Positions 43,821-53,208 of a stretch of DNA of 64,000 nucleotides are shown here, piece after piece. The DNA comes from Acidiferrimicrobium sp. IK (lineage in GTDB: Bacteria > Actinomycetota > Acidimicrobiia > Acidimicrobiales > Palsa-688): contig NZ_JAIMCB010000005.1 in assembly GCF_025499425.1 (NCBI RefSeq), positions 248,001-312,000 on the forward strand. The letters are read 5' to 3'. Numbering within the stretch: position 1 is the stretch's first letter; each line of letters begins with the position of its first letter. A model generated the notes under the pieces. The model did no database searches. It was not told where the DNA came from and was given only the letters and a program-made list of their open reading frames with translations. A program made the translations under genes and the position numbers.

Positions 43821-44833
43821 ACCGGCATCCTTTCTCCACCTCTGGCGCGGCCGACGAGCATGGCGTCACCGAAGGACAAGAACCGGTAGCCGCTGCGCAG
43901 CGCCTCCGCGTATAGGTCCCGCCAGCGAGGACCGACGAAGGATTCGAGGAGCAGCAGCAGAGTGGAGCGAGGCTGGTGGAAGTTGGTCATCAGCACGTCC
44001 ACCACCCGCCACGGGTAGTCCCCCCGGATGTAGAGGGTGCTGCGCCCGCTGCGCTCGCCGGTGGCCGCGGCCGACTCGAGGGCCCGGACGGTGGTGGTGC
44101 CCACCGCGACCACCCGCCGGGCCGCTTCGCAGGCCGCCATCGTCGCTTCGGGCACGTGGTATCGCTCGGCGTGCATGACGTGGTCCTCCGCCCGGGTGGC
44201 GGTCACCGGGAGGAACGTCCCTAGCCCTACCGCCAGGTCCACCGCGGCCACCTCGACGCCCCGGGCCCGACACTCGTCGAGGACCTGGTGGGTCAGGTGC
44301 AACCCGGCGGTGGGCGCGGCGACGCTGCCCGGCTGCTCGGCGTACACCGTCTGGTAGCGCTCGGGGTCCGCGGGGACCGCCTCGATGTAGGGCGGGACCG
44401 GCATGACGCCCGCGGCGAACACGTCGTGCGGCTCGGCCAGGAGGCGGACCTGCCGGCGGCCCTCGCCCAGCTCCTCGCCGACCTCGACTAGCGCCCGGCC
44501 CCCGTCGGGAGCGGACAGCACGGTCCCCGCCGGAAGCCGGCGGCCGGGGCGGACCAGCGCTTCCCAGCAGCCCGGCGTGCCGGGAACCGGCTCGAGGAGG
44601 AGGACCTCCGCGGCGCCGCCGGTCGCCTTCTCCAGGCGGAGTCGGGCCGGTAGCACCCGGGTGGTGTTGACCACCAGCACATCGCCGGGCTCGAGCAGGT
44701 CGGGCAGGTCCCGGACGTGTCGATGGTCGATGTCGCCTTCGGCCATCGACACGAGGAGCCGGGCCGCGTCTCGCTGGGCGCTCGGCTCCTGCGCAATGGC
44801 CTCCGAGGGGAGGTCGTAGTCGGGCACGTCCAC
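43817..44833 (-). CDS. queA: S-adenosylmethionine:tRNA ribosyltransferase-isomerase
   Basis: 338 aa, converts preQ1-tRNA to epoxyqueuosine using the ribosyl part of SAM. DYDLPSEAIAQEPSAQRDAARLLV, GDVLVVNTTRVLPARL, VAAPTAGLHLT, FLPVTATRAEDHVMHAERYHVP and TNFHQPRSTLLLLLESFVG are family signatures. GTG start at 44831-44833. Together with tgt it gives a partial queuosine route; queC/D/E/F and queG/H are not in the window. Confidence 0.95.
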
Positions 44834-44977
44834 GGGGATGACGGTCTAGTCGAACGCCGCGACGGGCCTGGCGCGTGCCATCGCGACCGCGAAGCTGCGA
44901 GCATGCTCCCTGGCGTCGGAGCCGACCCTGCGCCGGCCTCTGCCCCCGAGGTGATGTGGGACCCTAGGAAGGTGGGA

Positions 44978-46864
44978 ATGCTCGACACCGGACCCCGATA
45001 CCCCCAGCCGGACCAGCCGGCCCTCCCGGAGGGCCAGAGCCCCGCCGGCGGGGATCCCGGGTCTCGGCGCGCCGGGCGGGAGTCCCTGCCGGTGCTCGGC
45101 GCCGGGCTCCTGCTGGCGGCGGGGGTGCTGAGCATCGTCGCTTTGTTCCCGGCGTACTACGTCGGGACGGCCGGCACCACGTCGCTGTCGGACTCCTCGG
45201 ACCAGATCGTTCCCACCTGCCTGGTCGCGGCTGCGTGGCTGCTCTGCGCCGGGTTCGTGGCGTCCCGCCGGCCGGTGCTGGTCCAAGCAGGGGCGTTCGG
45301 CGCCGGAGGGGTGGCGGTGTCCTATCTGGGGTTGCGGGCCGCGGACCTGGCCCAGATCTCGCAGAGCGGTACCGGCGGCGGCGCCGGCTTGTGGCTGCTC
45401 ACCGGGGCGTGGGCCGCCGGCGCGATCGGCGCCGCGGTGGCGCTGTTTGCGGTGTTCGGGCGCGGCGACGTCGGGCGGCCGCAGACGTGGGGCGGCGACG
45501 CGTCGGCCAGCAGCGATCGGGCCATCCTCGCCCTCATCGCTGCGGCGGCGGTCGTGCTGGCGGTGGCGTTCTTCCCGTCCTGGGACCGCTACGTGGTCAC
45601 CAGCTCGCTCGACCCGTCGCTGTCGGCCAGTTTCACGCTGGGCGACGCGTTCAAGAACCCCGGGCTGGTCATCGCCGGCAACGTGTGGGCCGGGGTCTCG
45701 TTCGGCCTGATCCCCATCGCCGCCCTGGCGTTGCGGCCCCGGCGTCTCGGGGCGTCGGTGATCGCCGGCGTCTTGGTCGTGGCGCTGTCACAGGTGCTGT
45801 CCGCGGTGATGCAGACCCTCGAGACCCAGGACCCGAGCCGCCTGGTCCCGAACTTGTTGCAGTTCAACCCGACGGTGTCGCTGCAGATGACCGGGTGGTT
45901 CGACGCCGAGTTCGGGGCGCTCCTCGTCGTCGCTCTCCTCTGCGCGCTCTGGAGCGTCCGGGGCGCCCAGCGCACCGCGTCGGCGCCTGGCAGCGGGCTG
46001 GCTGTCGCCGCCAGCCCGTATGGGTGGGGCCCGCCGGGCGGGTCGGCGCCGCAGGGCCAGTGGGGTCCCCAGGGCCAATGGGGTCCCCAGGGCCAATGGG
46101 CGCCGCAGGGCCAGTGGGGTCCGCCGGGCCCGTGGGCGGCGCCGCAGGCCGCCCCCGGCTCGCCCGTCCCCGGCGCGGTCGGTCCCGGCTCGGCGACCCA
46201 TGGTGATTCCCACGCGCTGGCCAACTCCTATCAGCCAGCCGACCCTCGCGCCGCCGCTGATCCCTGCGGGGCGTCCAACCCCTACGCCGTCGCCAACCCC
46301 TACAGCCGGGCGGCCAGCCCGCCGCCTCCGCCGGCGCCGCCGTGGGTTCCCTCCGCCCAACCGGGCCAGCCCGGGACCCCCGGCGCTCCCCCGCAGCCGG
46401 GGGCGTGGCCACCGCCGGCCCCCGCTCACAGCGGGCCCTCGACGCCCGGCGCCGCACCAGTGCAGGGCCCCGGCACCGGTTCACCTCAAGGCGAGGTCGC
46501 CGGCCAGGGCAACGGACCCGGGTGGGGACCCCCGCCGGCCCACGCCCCTCCGCCGTTCCAGGCTGGGGCGCCGGGTCAAGCGCCTGGGACAGCTCAGACC
46601 CCCCCGCAGCCTCAGGGGACGCACCAGCCGCAGGGAACGCCGCAGTCTCACGGCCAGAGCGGGTGGGGCCAGCAGCCGCGTCCCGGCTACGGCCCGCCCG
46701 CATCGTGGCCCCCGCCGGCGCCTGGGCAGGCCGGATGGGCGCCACCACCCCCCCACCCCCAAGAAACCGAGCGGCGGATGCCCATCACCGACACGAATCC
46801 CAGCACCGACGCCGACTCCCCCGCCCCTGCTAGCCCCGGTGCCGACCAAGGCGGTCAACCATGA
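44978..46864 (+). CDS. Multi-pass membrane protein with Gly/Pro/Gln-rich C-terminal tail
   Basis: About 628 aa, unknown function. Residues of about 35-340 contain 7-8 TM helices (for example LPVLGAGLLLAAGVLSIVAL, AILALIAAAAVVLAVAFF, FGALLVVALLCALWSV). The rest is a disordered Gly/Pro/Gln/Ala tail with PQGQWG repeats. The ATG at 44978 has AGGAAGG upstream; an in-frame ATG at 44954 is the alternative. It is coupled to the next gene by an ATGA overlap. Divergent from queA, in a two-gene plus-strand operon. Confidence 0.75.
   Translation: MLDTGPRYPQPDQPALPEGQSPAGGDPGSRRAGRESLPVLGAGLLLAAGVLSIVALFPAYYVGTAGTTSLSDSSDQIVPTCLVAAAWLLCAGFVASRRPVLVQAGAFGAGGVAVSYLGLRAADLAQISQSGTGGGAGLWLLTGAWAAGAIGAAVALFAVFGRGDVGRPQTWGGDASASSDRAILALIAAAAVVLAVAFFPSWDRYVVTSSLDPSLSASFTLGDAFKNPGLVIAGNVWAGVSFGLIPIAALALRPRRLGASVIAGVLVVALSQVLSAVMQTLETQDPSRLVPNLLQFNPTVSLQMTGWFDAEFGALLVVALLCALWSVRGAQRTASAPGSGLAVAASPYGWGPPGGSAPQGQWGPQGQWGPQGQWAPQGQWGPPGPWAAPQAAPGSPVPGAVGPGSATHGDSHALANSYQPADPRAAADPCGASNPYAVANPYSRAASPPPPPAPPWVPSAQPGQPGTPGAPPQPGAWPPPAPAHSGPSTPGAAPVQGPGTGSPQGEVAGQGNGPGWGPPPAHAPPPFQAGAPGQAPGTAQTPPQPQGTHQPQGTPQSHGQSGWGQQPRPGYGPPASWPPPAPGQAGWAPPPPHPQETERRMPITDTNPSTDADSPAPASPGADQGGQP
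46049..46120. repeat. 18-bp tandem repeat, four copies
   Basis: Four consecutive 18-bp units (46049, 46067, 46085, 46103) encode PQGQWG/PQGQWA hexapeptide repeats in the membrane protein's tail. Units two and three are nearly identical in DNA. Likely recent expansion. Confidence 0.8.
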
Positions 46865-47079
46865 GCTCGGGCACCACGCCGGGACACACTGAGGACCCAC
46901 CCGACGAGGACACAGACACCACCGACGGTTCCGTCGACGAAGGCGACGGGGCCGTCGACGGCGACGGCGAGCTCAGCCCGGAGTCTCCCCTGGCGGACGG
47001 TGGGACGGCCGGCGCCCAGACCAGCCCGGGGGCCGCAGGGCCTGGCCTGGTGTCGTCGCCCGTGCGGTGGTCGTGCTAG
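46861..47079 (+). CDS. Acidic N-terminal part of a frame-disrupted membrane protein
   Basis: Starts in an ATGA overlap with the stop of the upstream gene, so initiation here is credible. 72 codons, very acidic (EDPPDEDTDTTDGSVDEGDG, then GDGELSPESPLADGG). It stops at 47077-47079 just where a TM helix opens in another frame. One additional G in the G-run at 47028-47032 would fuse this to the next entry and give a continuous protein of about 332 aa. I treat it as the first half of a disrupted gene. Confidence 0.55.
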   Translation: MSSGTTPGHTEDPPDEDTDTTDGSVDEGDGAVDGDGELSPESPLADGGTAGAQTSPGAAGPGLVSSPVRWSC

Positions 47080-47858
47080 TTGTCGCCGGCATCGGCTACC
47101 AGCTCGTGATCCCCACCACCTCGACGGTGCGCAGCCGCCTGGCCCGCCTGGTCGTCACCACCAACGGGACCAAGACCTTCCCCGGTCCGGCGTCCCACGC
47201 TGCCGAGGAAGCCGCCACCACCGGCGGGCTGGCGCCCCTCGAGGCGGCCGCCAAGGCCCACCCCGGCCAGACCGGCCTGTACGTGGCGCAGTGGACCAAG
47301 AGCGGCTCTACCGGGGACGGTCTCGCCATCGTCACGTTCCTGCTGCCCGACGTGGCCACCGCCACCAAAGCCCGGACGCAACTGGTCGCCTCGCAGCTCT
47401 CGGCCGGGGCGCTGTCCAGCTCCGGGTTCACCCGCAGCGCCCAGTTCACGCCGCCGGGAGTCGCCAACGCCGCAGGCTCAGTGTTCTCACCGGGCAAAGG
47501 CGGGACCCCCGCCGGGCAGGCCGCGCTGGTGGTTGCCCAACAGGGTCGGGTGGTCACCTTGGTCGAGGTGGCGCTGACCGCCGGCTCGCCGCAGGCCGAT
47601 GCCACGACCGCGACCCAGGCCGAGGCCGCCCACCTGCGGTCCGTCGAGCCCGGATTCACCTTGTCGGTGACGAGGAACCCGACGACGGCCACCATCGTGT
47701 GGGCCGCGGGCTCCCTGGTGGTCCTCCTGATCGTCGCCGGCGGCCCGCTGCTGTGGCGCCGGCGCAAGGAGCGCCAAGAACGCCGGCTCCAGGAGGAGCT
47801 GGCCCGCACGATCCGCGTCGGGGGCTCCACCATCGTCCGAAAGCGTCACGGCGAGTAG
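47067..47858 (+). CDS. Membrane protein, frame-shifted continuation (two TM helices)
   Basis: 263 codons from a GTG that sits inside the likely TM helix. In this frame the coding sequence extends upstream to about 47028 (reading GRRAWPGVVARAVVVLVVAG), so the GTG is probably not the true start. An extracytoplasmic domain of about 200 residues follows (LVVTTNGTKTFPGP, QTGLYVAQWTKSGSTGDGLA), then TM2 (TIVWAAGSLVVLLIVAGGPLL) and a basic cytoplasmic tail. Family not recognised. Probably a fusion with the acidic ORF if the G-run is off by one. Confidence 0.6.
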   Translation: MVVLVVAGIGYQLVIPTTSTVRSRLARLVVTTNGTKTFPGPASHAAEEAATTGGLAPLEAAAKAHPGQTGLYVAQWTKSGSTGDGLAIVTFLLPDVATATKARTQLVASQLSAGALSSSGFTRSAQFTPPGVANAAGSVFSPGKGGTPAGQAALVVAQQGRVVTLVEVALTAGSPQADATTATQAEAAHLRSVEPGFTLSVTRNPTTATIVWAAGSLVVLLIVAGGPLLWRRRKERQERRLQEELARTIRVGGSTIVRKRHGE

Positions 47859-47989
47859 TCAAATCGTCCCGTGGCCTGATCGCCGGCCCCGACGTCCAGT
47901 TGTCCACGGCACGCGGTGGTGAAGTGGATCCCGAATGACCGGCGCTGCTCCTCGCCGGTACTGCCCGCTGTCAGCGGCTCCTCGCCGAG

Positions 47990-49045
47990 CTACTCCTCGC
48001 TGAAGAGCGTCTCCCGAGCGAGTGGGGGCGGGGCGCCGGCGGCGGCCTCCAAGCCCAGGTGCCGCCACGCCGCGGGGGTGGCCACCCGACCCCTGGGGGT
48101 TCGCATCAGCAGCCCCAGCTGCAGCAGGAACGGCTCGTAGACGTCCTCCACGGTGTCGGTCTCCTCCCCCACGCTGACCGCCAGCGTCGACAAGCCGACC
48201 GGTCCTCCCCCGAAGCGGGAACACACCGCGCTCAGGATGGCCCGGTCCACCTTGTCGAGGCCGAGCTCGTCGACGCCGAAGAGGGCCAGGCCGGCCCTCG
48301 CCACGTCCGCGGAGATACGTCCGTCGCTTCGGACCTCGGCGAAGTCCCGAACCCGCTTGAGGAGCCGGTTGGCGATCCTCGGCGTGCCCCGCGACCGGCG
48401 GGCCACCTCCGCGGAGCCGGCCTGGTCGATCTCGACGCCGAGGATGGTGGCGGAGCGGCGGACGATGGCGTCCAGGTCGACCGGGTCGTAAAAGTCGAGG
48501 CGGGCCACGAAACCGAAGCGATCCCGCAGCGGGCCGGTGATCAGCCCGGTCCTGGTCGTCGCCCCGACCAGCGTGAAGCGGGGCAGGTCGAGGCGGATCG
48601 AGCGGGCCGAGGGGCCCTTGCCGAGCACGATGTCGAGCTGGAAGTCCTCCATCGCCGGGTACAGGATCTCCTCCACGGCCCGGCCCAGGCGGTGAATCTC
48701 GTCGACGAAGAGCACGTCGCCTTCGACCAGGTTGGTGAGGATGGCGGCCAGGTCCCCGGCGCGTACCAGCGCGGGTCCGGACGTGATGCGAAGGCTGGCG
48801 CCCATCTCGTTGGCCACGATCCCGGCCATCGAGGTCTTACCCAGGCCGGGCGGTCCGGCCAGGAGCACGTGGTCCGCGGGCTGACCCCGCCGGCGGGCCG
48901 CCTCCAGCACGATCTCCAGGTGCTCTTTGAGCTGGCGCTGGCCGACGAAGTCCTCCAGGCGCCGGGGTCGGAGGGTGACCTCCTCGGCTGACTCGACCGG
49001 GTCGGCCGACCCGGCCACGACCCGCTCCAGGCCTTCCTCCCTCAC
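47990..49045 (-). CDS. ruvB: Holliday junction branch-migration ATPase RuvB
   Basis: 351 aa, AAA+ motor. It has [19 protein letters not shown], Walker [11 protein letters not shown], Walker [43 protein letters not shown], and the winged-helix end ([26 protein letters not shown]). It overlaps ruvA by 4 bases. Confidence 0.97.
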   Translation of the reverse strand: MREEGLERVVAGSADPVESAEEVTLRPRRLEDFVGQRQLKEHLEIVLEAARRRGQPADHVLLAGPPGLGKTSMAGIVANEMGASLRITSGPALVRAGDLAAILTNLVEGDVLFVDEIHRLGRAVEEILYPAMEDFQLDIVLGKGPSARSIRLDLPRFTLVGATTRTGLITGPLRDRFGFVARLDFYDPVDLDAIVRRSATILGVEIDQAGSAEVARRSRGTPRIANRLLKRVRDFAEVRSDGRISADVARAGLALFGVDELGLDKVDRAILSAVCSRFGGGPVGLSTLAVSVGEETDTVEDVYEPFLLQLGLLMRTPRGRVATPAAWRHLGLEAAAGAPPPLARETLFSEE

Positions 49046-49659
49046 CGGCTGGCGGCCAGGTCTCTCAGGGCTCGCCGCAGGAGGTCCTCGACCCGTCCCT
49101 CCTCCGGGAGGTCGGCGACGATGTGACGGACCTCGTCGGGCCCGTACCCGAGCCCGGCCAGGGCGGCCCGCACCTCCGATCGCACGTCGGGGCCGCCGCC
49201 GTCACCCGCGCCGACCACCCGCAGCTCGGGGTCGTCGTCGCTGACGTCGAGGCGGGACTTGAGCTCGATGAGCAGCCGGGCGGCGATCTTCTTGCCGATC
49301 CCGGGGACCAGCATCAGCGCGTCCAGGTCGTCACTGGCCACCGCCCGCCGGAGGGCGGTGGGGCTGTGCACCGACAGCAGGGCCAGCGCCACCGCCGGGC
49401 CGACGCCGTGGGCGCCGATGAGCGCCTCGAAGCAGGCCCGCTCCTCCCGGGTGGGGAAGCCGTAGAGGATGAGGGCGTCCTCCCGTACGTGGGTGTGGAC
49501 GTGGAGGAACGCGGGGGCGCCGAGCGCCCCGATGCGGCCCATCGCCCCGGCCGGCACCAGGAGCCGGTACCCGACTCCGCCGACCTCCAAGAGGATCTCC
49601 CCGGCGTGCTCGGTGCGCGCCGAACGGTCGAGGATGACACCGCGCAAGGACCCGATCAC
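49042..49659 (-). CDS. ruvA: Holliday junction DNA helicase subunit RuvA
   Basis: 205 aa, tetrameric junction-binding partner of RuvB. OB domain ([38 protein letters not shown]), helix-hairpin-helix pair ([38 protein letters not shown]) and the C-terminal RuvB-binding domain are present. GTG start at 49657-49659 overlaps the ruvC stop as GTGA; the longer frame is a ruvC shadow. Confidence 0.96.
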   Translation of the reverse strand: MIGSLRGVILDRSARTEHAGEILLEVGGVGYRLLVPAGAMGRIGALGAPAFLHVHTHVREDALILYGFPTREERACFEALIGAHGVGPAVALALLSVHSPTALRRAVASDDLDALMLVPGIGKKIAARLLIELKSRLDVSDDDPELRVVGAGDGGGPDVRSEVRAALAGLGYGPDEVRHIVADLPEEGRVEDLLRRALRDLAASR

Positions 49660-50162
49660 GATCGGCTCCCGGCCGCAACGGCCGCGGCGTGCAGGCGGGC
49701 GCCGCTCAAGTGGCACACCGCGAGCGCCAACGCGTCGGCCCGGTCGGCCGGCTTGGGCGGCTCGGCCAGGTCGAGGAGGACCTGGACCATGCGTTGCACC
49801 TGCGCTTTGGTGGCCGAGCCGTAGCCGGTCACCGCCTGCTTGACCTCGTTGGGGCTGTACTGCACCACCGGGCACCCCCGGCGGGCGGCCACCGCGAGGG
49901 CCAGGCCGCTGGCCTGCCCGACCGACATCGCGGTGCGGGCGTTGACCTGGAACAGGACCCGCTCGACGACGACCACGTCGGGGCGGACCTCGTCCATGAG
50001 GTCCTCGAGGTCACCGAGCAGGGTGCCGAGCCGTTCGCTCAGCGGCCGATCGGGTGGGGTGCTCAGATGCCCGACGGCCACCGCGTGCAGGGAGCCGCCT
50101 CGCTGCTCGACGGCCCCGTAGCCGCAGCGGGACAGGCCCGGATCGATCCCGAGTGCGAACAC
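49656..50162 (-). CDS. ruvC: Crossover junction endodeoxyribonuclease RuvC
   Basis: 168 aa resolvase with RNase H fold. FALGIDPGLSRCGYGAVE holds the first catalytic Asp, VVVERVLFQVNARTA the Glu, and the C-terminal DRADALALAVCH the Asp pair. Order ruvC-ruvA-ruvB, all overlapping, follows the peroxiredoxin by 24 bases. Confidence 0.97.
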   Translation of the reverse strand: MFALGIDPGLSRCGYGAVEQRGGSLHAVAVGHLSTPPDRPLSERLGTLLGDLEDLMDEVRPDVVVVERVLFQVNARTAMSVGQASGLALAVAARRGCPVVQYSPNEVKQAVTGYGSATKAQVQRMVQVLLDLAEPPKPADRADALALAVCHLSGARLHAAAVAAGSRS

Positions 50163-50186
50163 GCGTTCGAACGTAGCAGGCTCGGC

Positions 50187-50699
50187 TCAGGCGAGGGTGG
50201 ATTGCACCGCCTCGACCAGGCGGCCGGCGGGGAGGTAGGTCAGGCTGGACAGGGACCGGCGAGCCCAGCGCACCGTGCCGGCCCCGTCGATCACGAACAC
50301 CGATCGGCGGTAGAACCCGAGCGGCCCCAAGATGTCGTACGCCTTGCCGACACGCGACCCGGTGTCGGCCAGCAACGGCAACCTGAGGTCCTGCTCGGCG
50401 GCGAACAGCTCGTGGGTGCCGACGTCTTGGGGGCTCAGGCACCAGACGGTGGCGCCGACCTCCTTGAACGCCCCCAGGTCCTCGCTGTAGGAGCGGAGCT
50501 GCTGCGTGCACACCGGCGAGTTGTCCGCCGGGTAGAACACGAGGACGACCGGAGCGCCCCGAGCCTCGCTCAGGGTGTAGGTCCGCCCGCCGGTGCCTTC
50601 GAGGGTGAAGTCGGGCGCCGGGTCGCCGGCGCCGGGTCGCCGTCCGGCGGGCTCCTGGTCGGCCTCGGCCGCGGTGGTGCCACCCGAGGTCGGCGCCAT
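50187..50699 (-). CDS. Peroxiredoxin, Bcp/AhpC-TSA family
   Basis: 170 aa thiol peroxidase. PAPDFTLEGTGGRTYTLSEARG and VVLVFYPADNSPVCTQQL, with the peroxidatic Cys in a variant SPVCT, then WCLSPQDVGTHELFAAEQDLRLPLLADTGSRVGKAYDI. No Cys stands five residues after the peroxidatic one; a second Cys in VWCLSP may or may not resolve. Inserted between yebC and ruvC, which are adjacent in most relatives; ATGA overlap with yebC. Confidence 0.9.
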   Translation of the reverse strand: MAPTSGGTTAAEADQEPAGRRPGAGDPAPDFTLEGTGGRTYTLSEARGAPVVLVFYPADNSPVCTQQLRSYSEDLGAFKEVGATVWCLSPQDVGTHELFAAEQDLRLPLLADTGSRVGKAYDILGPLGFYRRSVFVIDGAGTVRWARRSLSSLTYLPAGRLVEAVQSTLA

Positions 50700-51451
50700 C
50701 AGGCCTCCACGAGCTCGAGGATCGCGTCGGGGATGTCGAAGTTGGAGTACACGTTCTGCACGTCGTCGTTGTCCTCGAGCAGGTCGACCAGCCGGAGGAC
50801 CTTCTTGGCGTCGGTCTCGTTGTCGAGGGGGACGGTCTGGTTGGCCAGCATCGTCACCTCGGCGGACTCGACGGTGATCTTGGCTTCCTCCAGTGCGGCG
50901 CGCACGGCCGGGAGATCCTGGGGGGGCGTGGTGATCTGCCAGCTGTCACCGGCGAGCACGATGTCCTCGGCGCCGGCATCCAGGGCGGTCAGCATCAAGT
51001 CGTCCTCGGTGGCGGCGGCCGCCGGGACCAGCACGACACCCTTGCGCTCGAACTGCCACGCCACCGCGCCCGGCTCGGCCATCGACCCGCCGTTTTTGGA
51101 GAAGGTGGCGCGCAGCTCGGGGCCGGTGCGGTTGCGGTTGTCGGTCAGGCACTCGACGATGATCGCCACGCCGGCGGGGGCGTAGCCCTCGTACACCACC
51201 TGCTCGTAGGTGACGCCTTCGAGCTCGCCGGTGCCTCGCTTGATGGCCCGCTCGATGGTGTCGAGGGGCACCGAGCTCTCCCTGGCCTTTTGGAACATGG
51301 TGCGCAGCGTGGGGTTGGTGTCGGGGTCACCGCCGCCTTCCCTGGCCGCCACCTCGACCTGGCGGATCAGCTTGGCGAACAGCTTGCCCCGGGCCTTGTC
51401 CGCCGCGCCCTTCTTGTGCTTGATCGTCGCCCATTTTGAATGTCCCGACAT
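50699..51451 (-). CDS. yebC: YebC/PmpR family protein
   Basis: 250 aa. MSGHSKWATIKHKKGAADKARGKLFAKLIRQVEVAAREG is the invariant start (given in parts: GHSKWATIKHKKGAADKARG, then LFAKLIRQVEVAAREGGGDP). ERAIKRGTGELEGVTYEQV and IIVECLTDNRNRTGPELR follow. Some family members are transcriptional regulators; others relieve ribosome stalling at polyproline, TACO1-like. AGAGGAA before the ATG fixes the start at 51451. Confidence 0.95.
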   Translation of the reverse strand: MSGHSKWATIKHKKGAADKARGKLFAKLIRQVEVAAREGGGDPDTNPTLRTMFQKARESSVPLDTIERAIKRGTGELEGVTYEQVVYEGYAPAGVAIIVECLTDNRNRTGPELRATFSKNGGSMAEPGAVAWQFERKGVVLVPAAAATEDDLMLTALDAGAEDIVLAGDSWQITTPPQDLPAVRAALEEAKITVESAEVTMLANQTVPLDNETDAKKVLRLVDLLEDNDDVQNVYSNFDIPDAILELVEA

Positions 51452-51468
51452 GGCGGTTCCTCTCTGCT

Positions 51469-52122
51469 CTACTGCTGATGTGGTGCGCTTGCGGCGCTGA
51501 CGGGCCCGGTCTCGGCGTCTCCGGCCTGCGCTACGACGTCGAGGAAGAGCTGGTGCAGGCGGGTGTCGCCGGCCAGCTCCGGGTGGAAAGCGGCGACGAG
51601 CACCGGCCCCTGGCGGCACACGACGGGCCGGGCCGCGCCGTCGCGTCCCGCGACGCGCGCCAGCACCTCGACGCCGGGCCCGACCCGCTCCACGAGCGGC
51701 GCCCGGATGAACACGGCGTGCAGCGGCGGGCCGTCGAGCCCGGCGATGTCAAGGTCGGTCTCGAACGAGTCGACCTGGCGGCCGAACGCGTTGCGACGCA
51801 CGGTGATGTCCAACGCGGCGAGGCGCTCCTGGTCGGGGCGGCCGTCGATCACCTCTGCCGCCAGGAGGATCATCCCGGCGCAGGTACCCAGGGTGGGCAT
51901 GCCTTCCGCCAGGCGGCGGCGCAGCGGCTCGAGGACGTCGGAGGAGCCGAGCAGCACCGAGATCGCCGTGGACTCCCCGCCGGGGATGATCAGCCCGTCA
52001 ACTTGCGCCAAGTCGGCGGCGCGGCGCACCTCAAGCGCCCGGGCACCCAGGTCCCCGATGACCCGGATGTGCTCGCGGACGTCACCTTGGAGAGCCAGGA
52101 CTCCGATCGTGGGGGCGTTCAC
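51469..52122 (-). CDS. pdxT: Pyridoxal 5'-phosphate synthase glutaminase subunit PdxT
   Basis: 217 aa class I glutamine amidotransferase that supplies ammonia to Pdx[38 protein letters not shown], the nucleophile in [11 protein letters not shown] and the His-Glu pair in [19 protein letters not shown] are present. It is separated from pdxS by 109 bases in which I see nothing distinctive. Confidence 0.96.
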   Translation of the reverse strand: MNAPTIGVLALQGDVREHIRVIGDLGARALEVRRAADLAQVDGLIIPGGESTAISVLLGSSDVLEPLRRRLAEGMPTLGTCAGMILLAAEVIDGRPDQERLAALDITVRRNAFGRQVDSFETDLDIAGLDGPPLHAVFIRAPLVERVGPGVEVLARVAGRDGAARPVVCRQGPVLVAAFHPELAGDTRLHQLFLDVVAQAGDAETGPVSAASAPHQQ

Positions 52123-52231
52123 CTGGGGGGATCCTCGACGTCACGGCAGACCACTCTACTGTGGAGCCGGCCACCGTTCCCTGCTGGGAGCCACCCCCGA
52201 CGCGACGACGCGGCGAGGGGCGCCTTGGGGG

Positions 52232-53128
52232 CTACCAGCCCCGCTGTGACAGCTTGGTCTCCACCGAGCCGGACTCCTGGCCTCGCATCGCCTCGCCCAG
52301 GCCCCGGCTGACCTTGGCCACGATCTCGGCGTCGCGGTAGTGCGTCGTGGCCTCGACGATGGCCCGGGCGAAGCGGGCCGGGTCGGAGCTTTTGAAGATC
52401 CCCGACCCGACGAAGCAGGCCTCGGCGCCGAGCTGCATCACCAGCGCAGCGTCGGAGGGGGTGGCGATCCCGCCGGCGCAGAACAGCGGCACCGGCAGCT
52501 GGCCGGTCTCGGCCAGCTCCGCGACCAGGGTGACGGGGGCCTGCAGCTGCTTGGCCCAGCCGTAGAGCTCCGCGGAGTCCGCCTGGGTGATCCGGCGGAT
52601 GTCGCCGAGGATGGCCCGCAGGTGGCGGACGGCCTCTTTGATGTCCCCGGTGCCGGCCTCGCCCTTGGAGCGGATCATCGCGGCCCCTTCGGAGATCCGG
52701 CGGAGGGCCTCGCCCAAGTTGGTGGCGCCGCACACGAAGGGAGCAGCGAAGCTCCACTTGTCGATGTGGTTGACCTCGTCGGCGGGGGTCAGCACCTCGC
52801 TCTCGTCGATGTAGTCCACCCCGAGCGACTGCAGGACCTGCGCCTCGGCGAAGTGACCGATGCGGGCTTTGGCCATAACCGGGATGGTCACCGCCGCCTT
52901 GATCCCCTCGATGAGAGCCGGGTCGCTCATCCGGGCCACTCCGCCGTCACGGCGGATGTCGGCGGGCACCCGCTCGAGCGCCATCACCGCGACCGCGCCT
53001 GCGTCCTCCGCGACCTTGGCCTCGTCGGCGTTGACCACGTCCATGATCACGCCGCCGCGCAGCATCTCAGCCAGACCCCGCTTGACCAGGTCGGTGCCAG
53101 TGCGTCGGGGGGTGTCGGAAGGAGCCAT
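52232..53128 (-). CDS. pdxS: Pyridoxal 5'-phosphate synthase lyase subunit PdxS
   Basis: About 298 aa, TIM-barrel dodecamer making PLP from ribose 5-phosphate, glyceraldehyde 3-phosphate and ammonia. It has [31 protein letters not shown] in two parts, [18 protein letters not shown] with a catalytic Lys, [16 protein letters not shown] with [14 protein letters not shown], and [18 protein letters not shown] use the ATG at 53126-53128 because TAGAAT (53136-53141) lies exactly 7 bases before it, a leaderless -10; an ATG at 53137 overlaps that hexamer. Confidence 0.95.
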   Translation of the reverse strand: MAPSDTPRRTGTDLVKRGLAEMLRGGVIMDVVNADEAKVAEDAGAVAVMALERVPADIRRDGGVARMSDPALIEGIKAAVTIPVMAKARIGHFAEAQVLQSLGVDYIDESEVLTPADEVNHIDKWSFAAPFVCGATNLGEALRRISEGAAMIRSKGEAGTGDIKEAVRHLRAILGDIRRITQADSAELYGWAKQLQAPVTLVAELAETGQLPVPLFCAGGIATPSDAALVMQLGAEACFVGSGIFKSSDPARFARAIVEATTHYRDAEIVAKVSRGLGEAMRGQESGSVETKLSQRGW

Positions 53129-53135
53129 GGCCGCC

Positions 53136-53141
53136 ATTCTA
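53136..53141 (-). promoter_or_regulatory. Candidate -10 (TAGAAT) of a leaderless pdxST transcript
   Basis: TAGAAT fits TANNNT and ends 7 bases before the ATG at 53128. No Shine-Dalgarno precedes either candidate ATG. The -35 region is not recognisable. Leaderless start-up is common in actinobacteria, so this is plausible. Confidence 0.4.
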
Positions 53142-53208
53142 CGGCTTCGACCAGGCCTTCATTCTGGACTGCCGGCGCTGGCGCTCACAGAACGCGGCGC
53201 CGGCGCCC

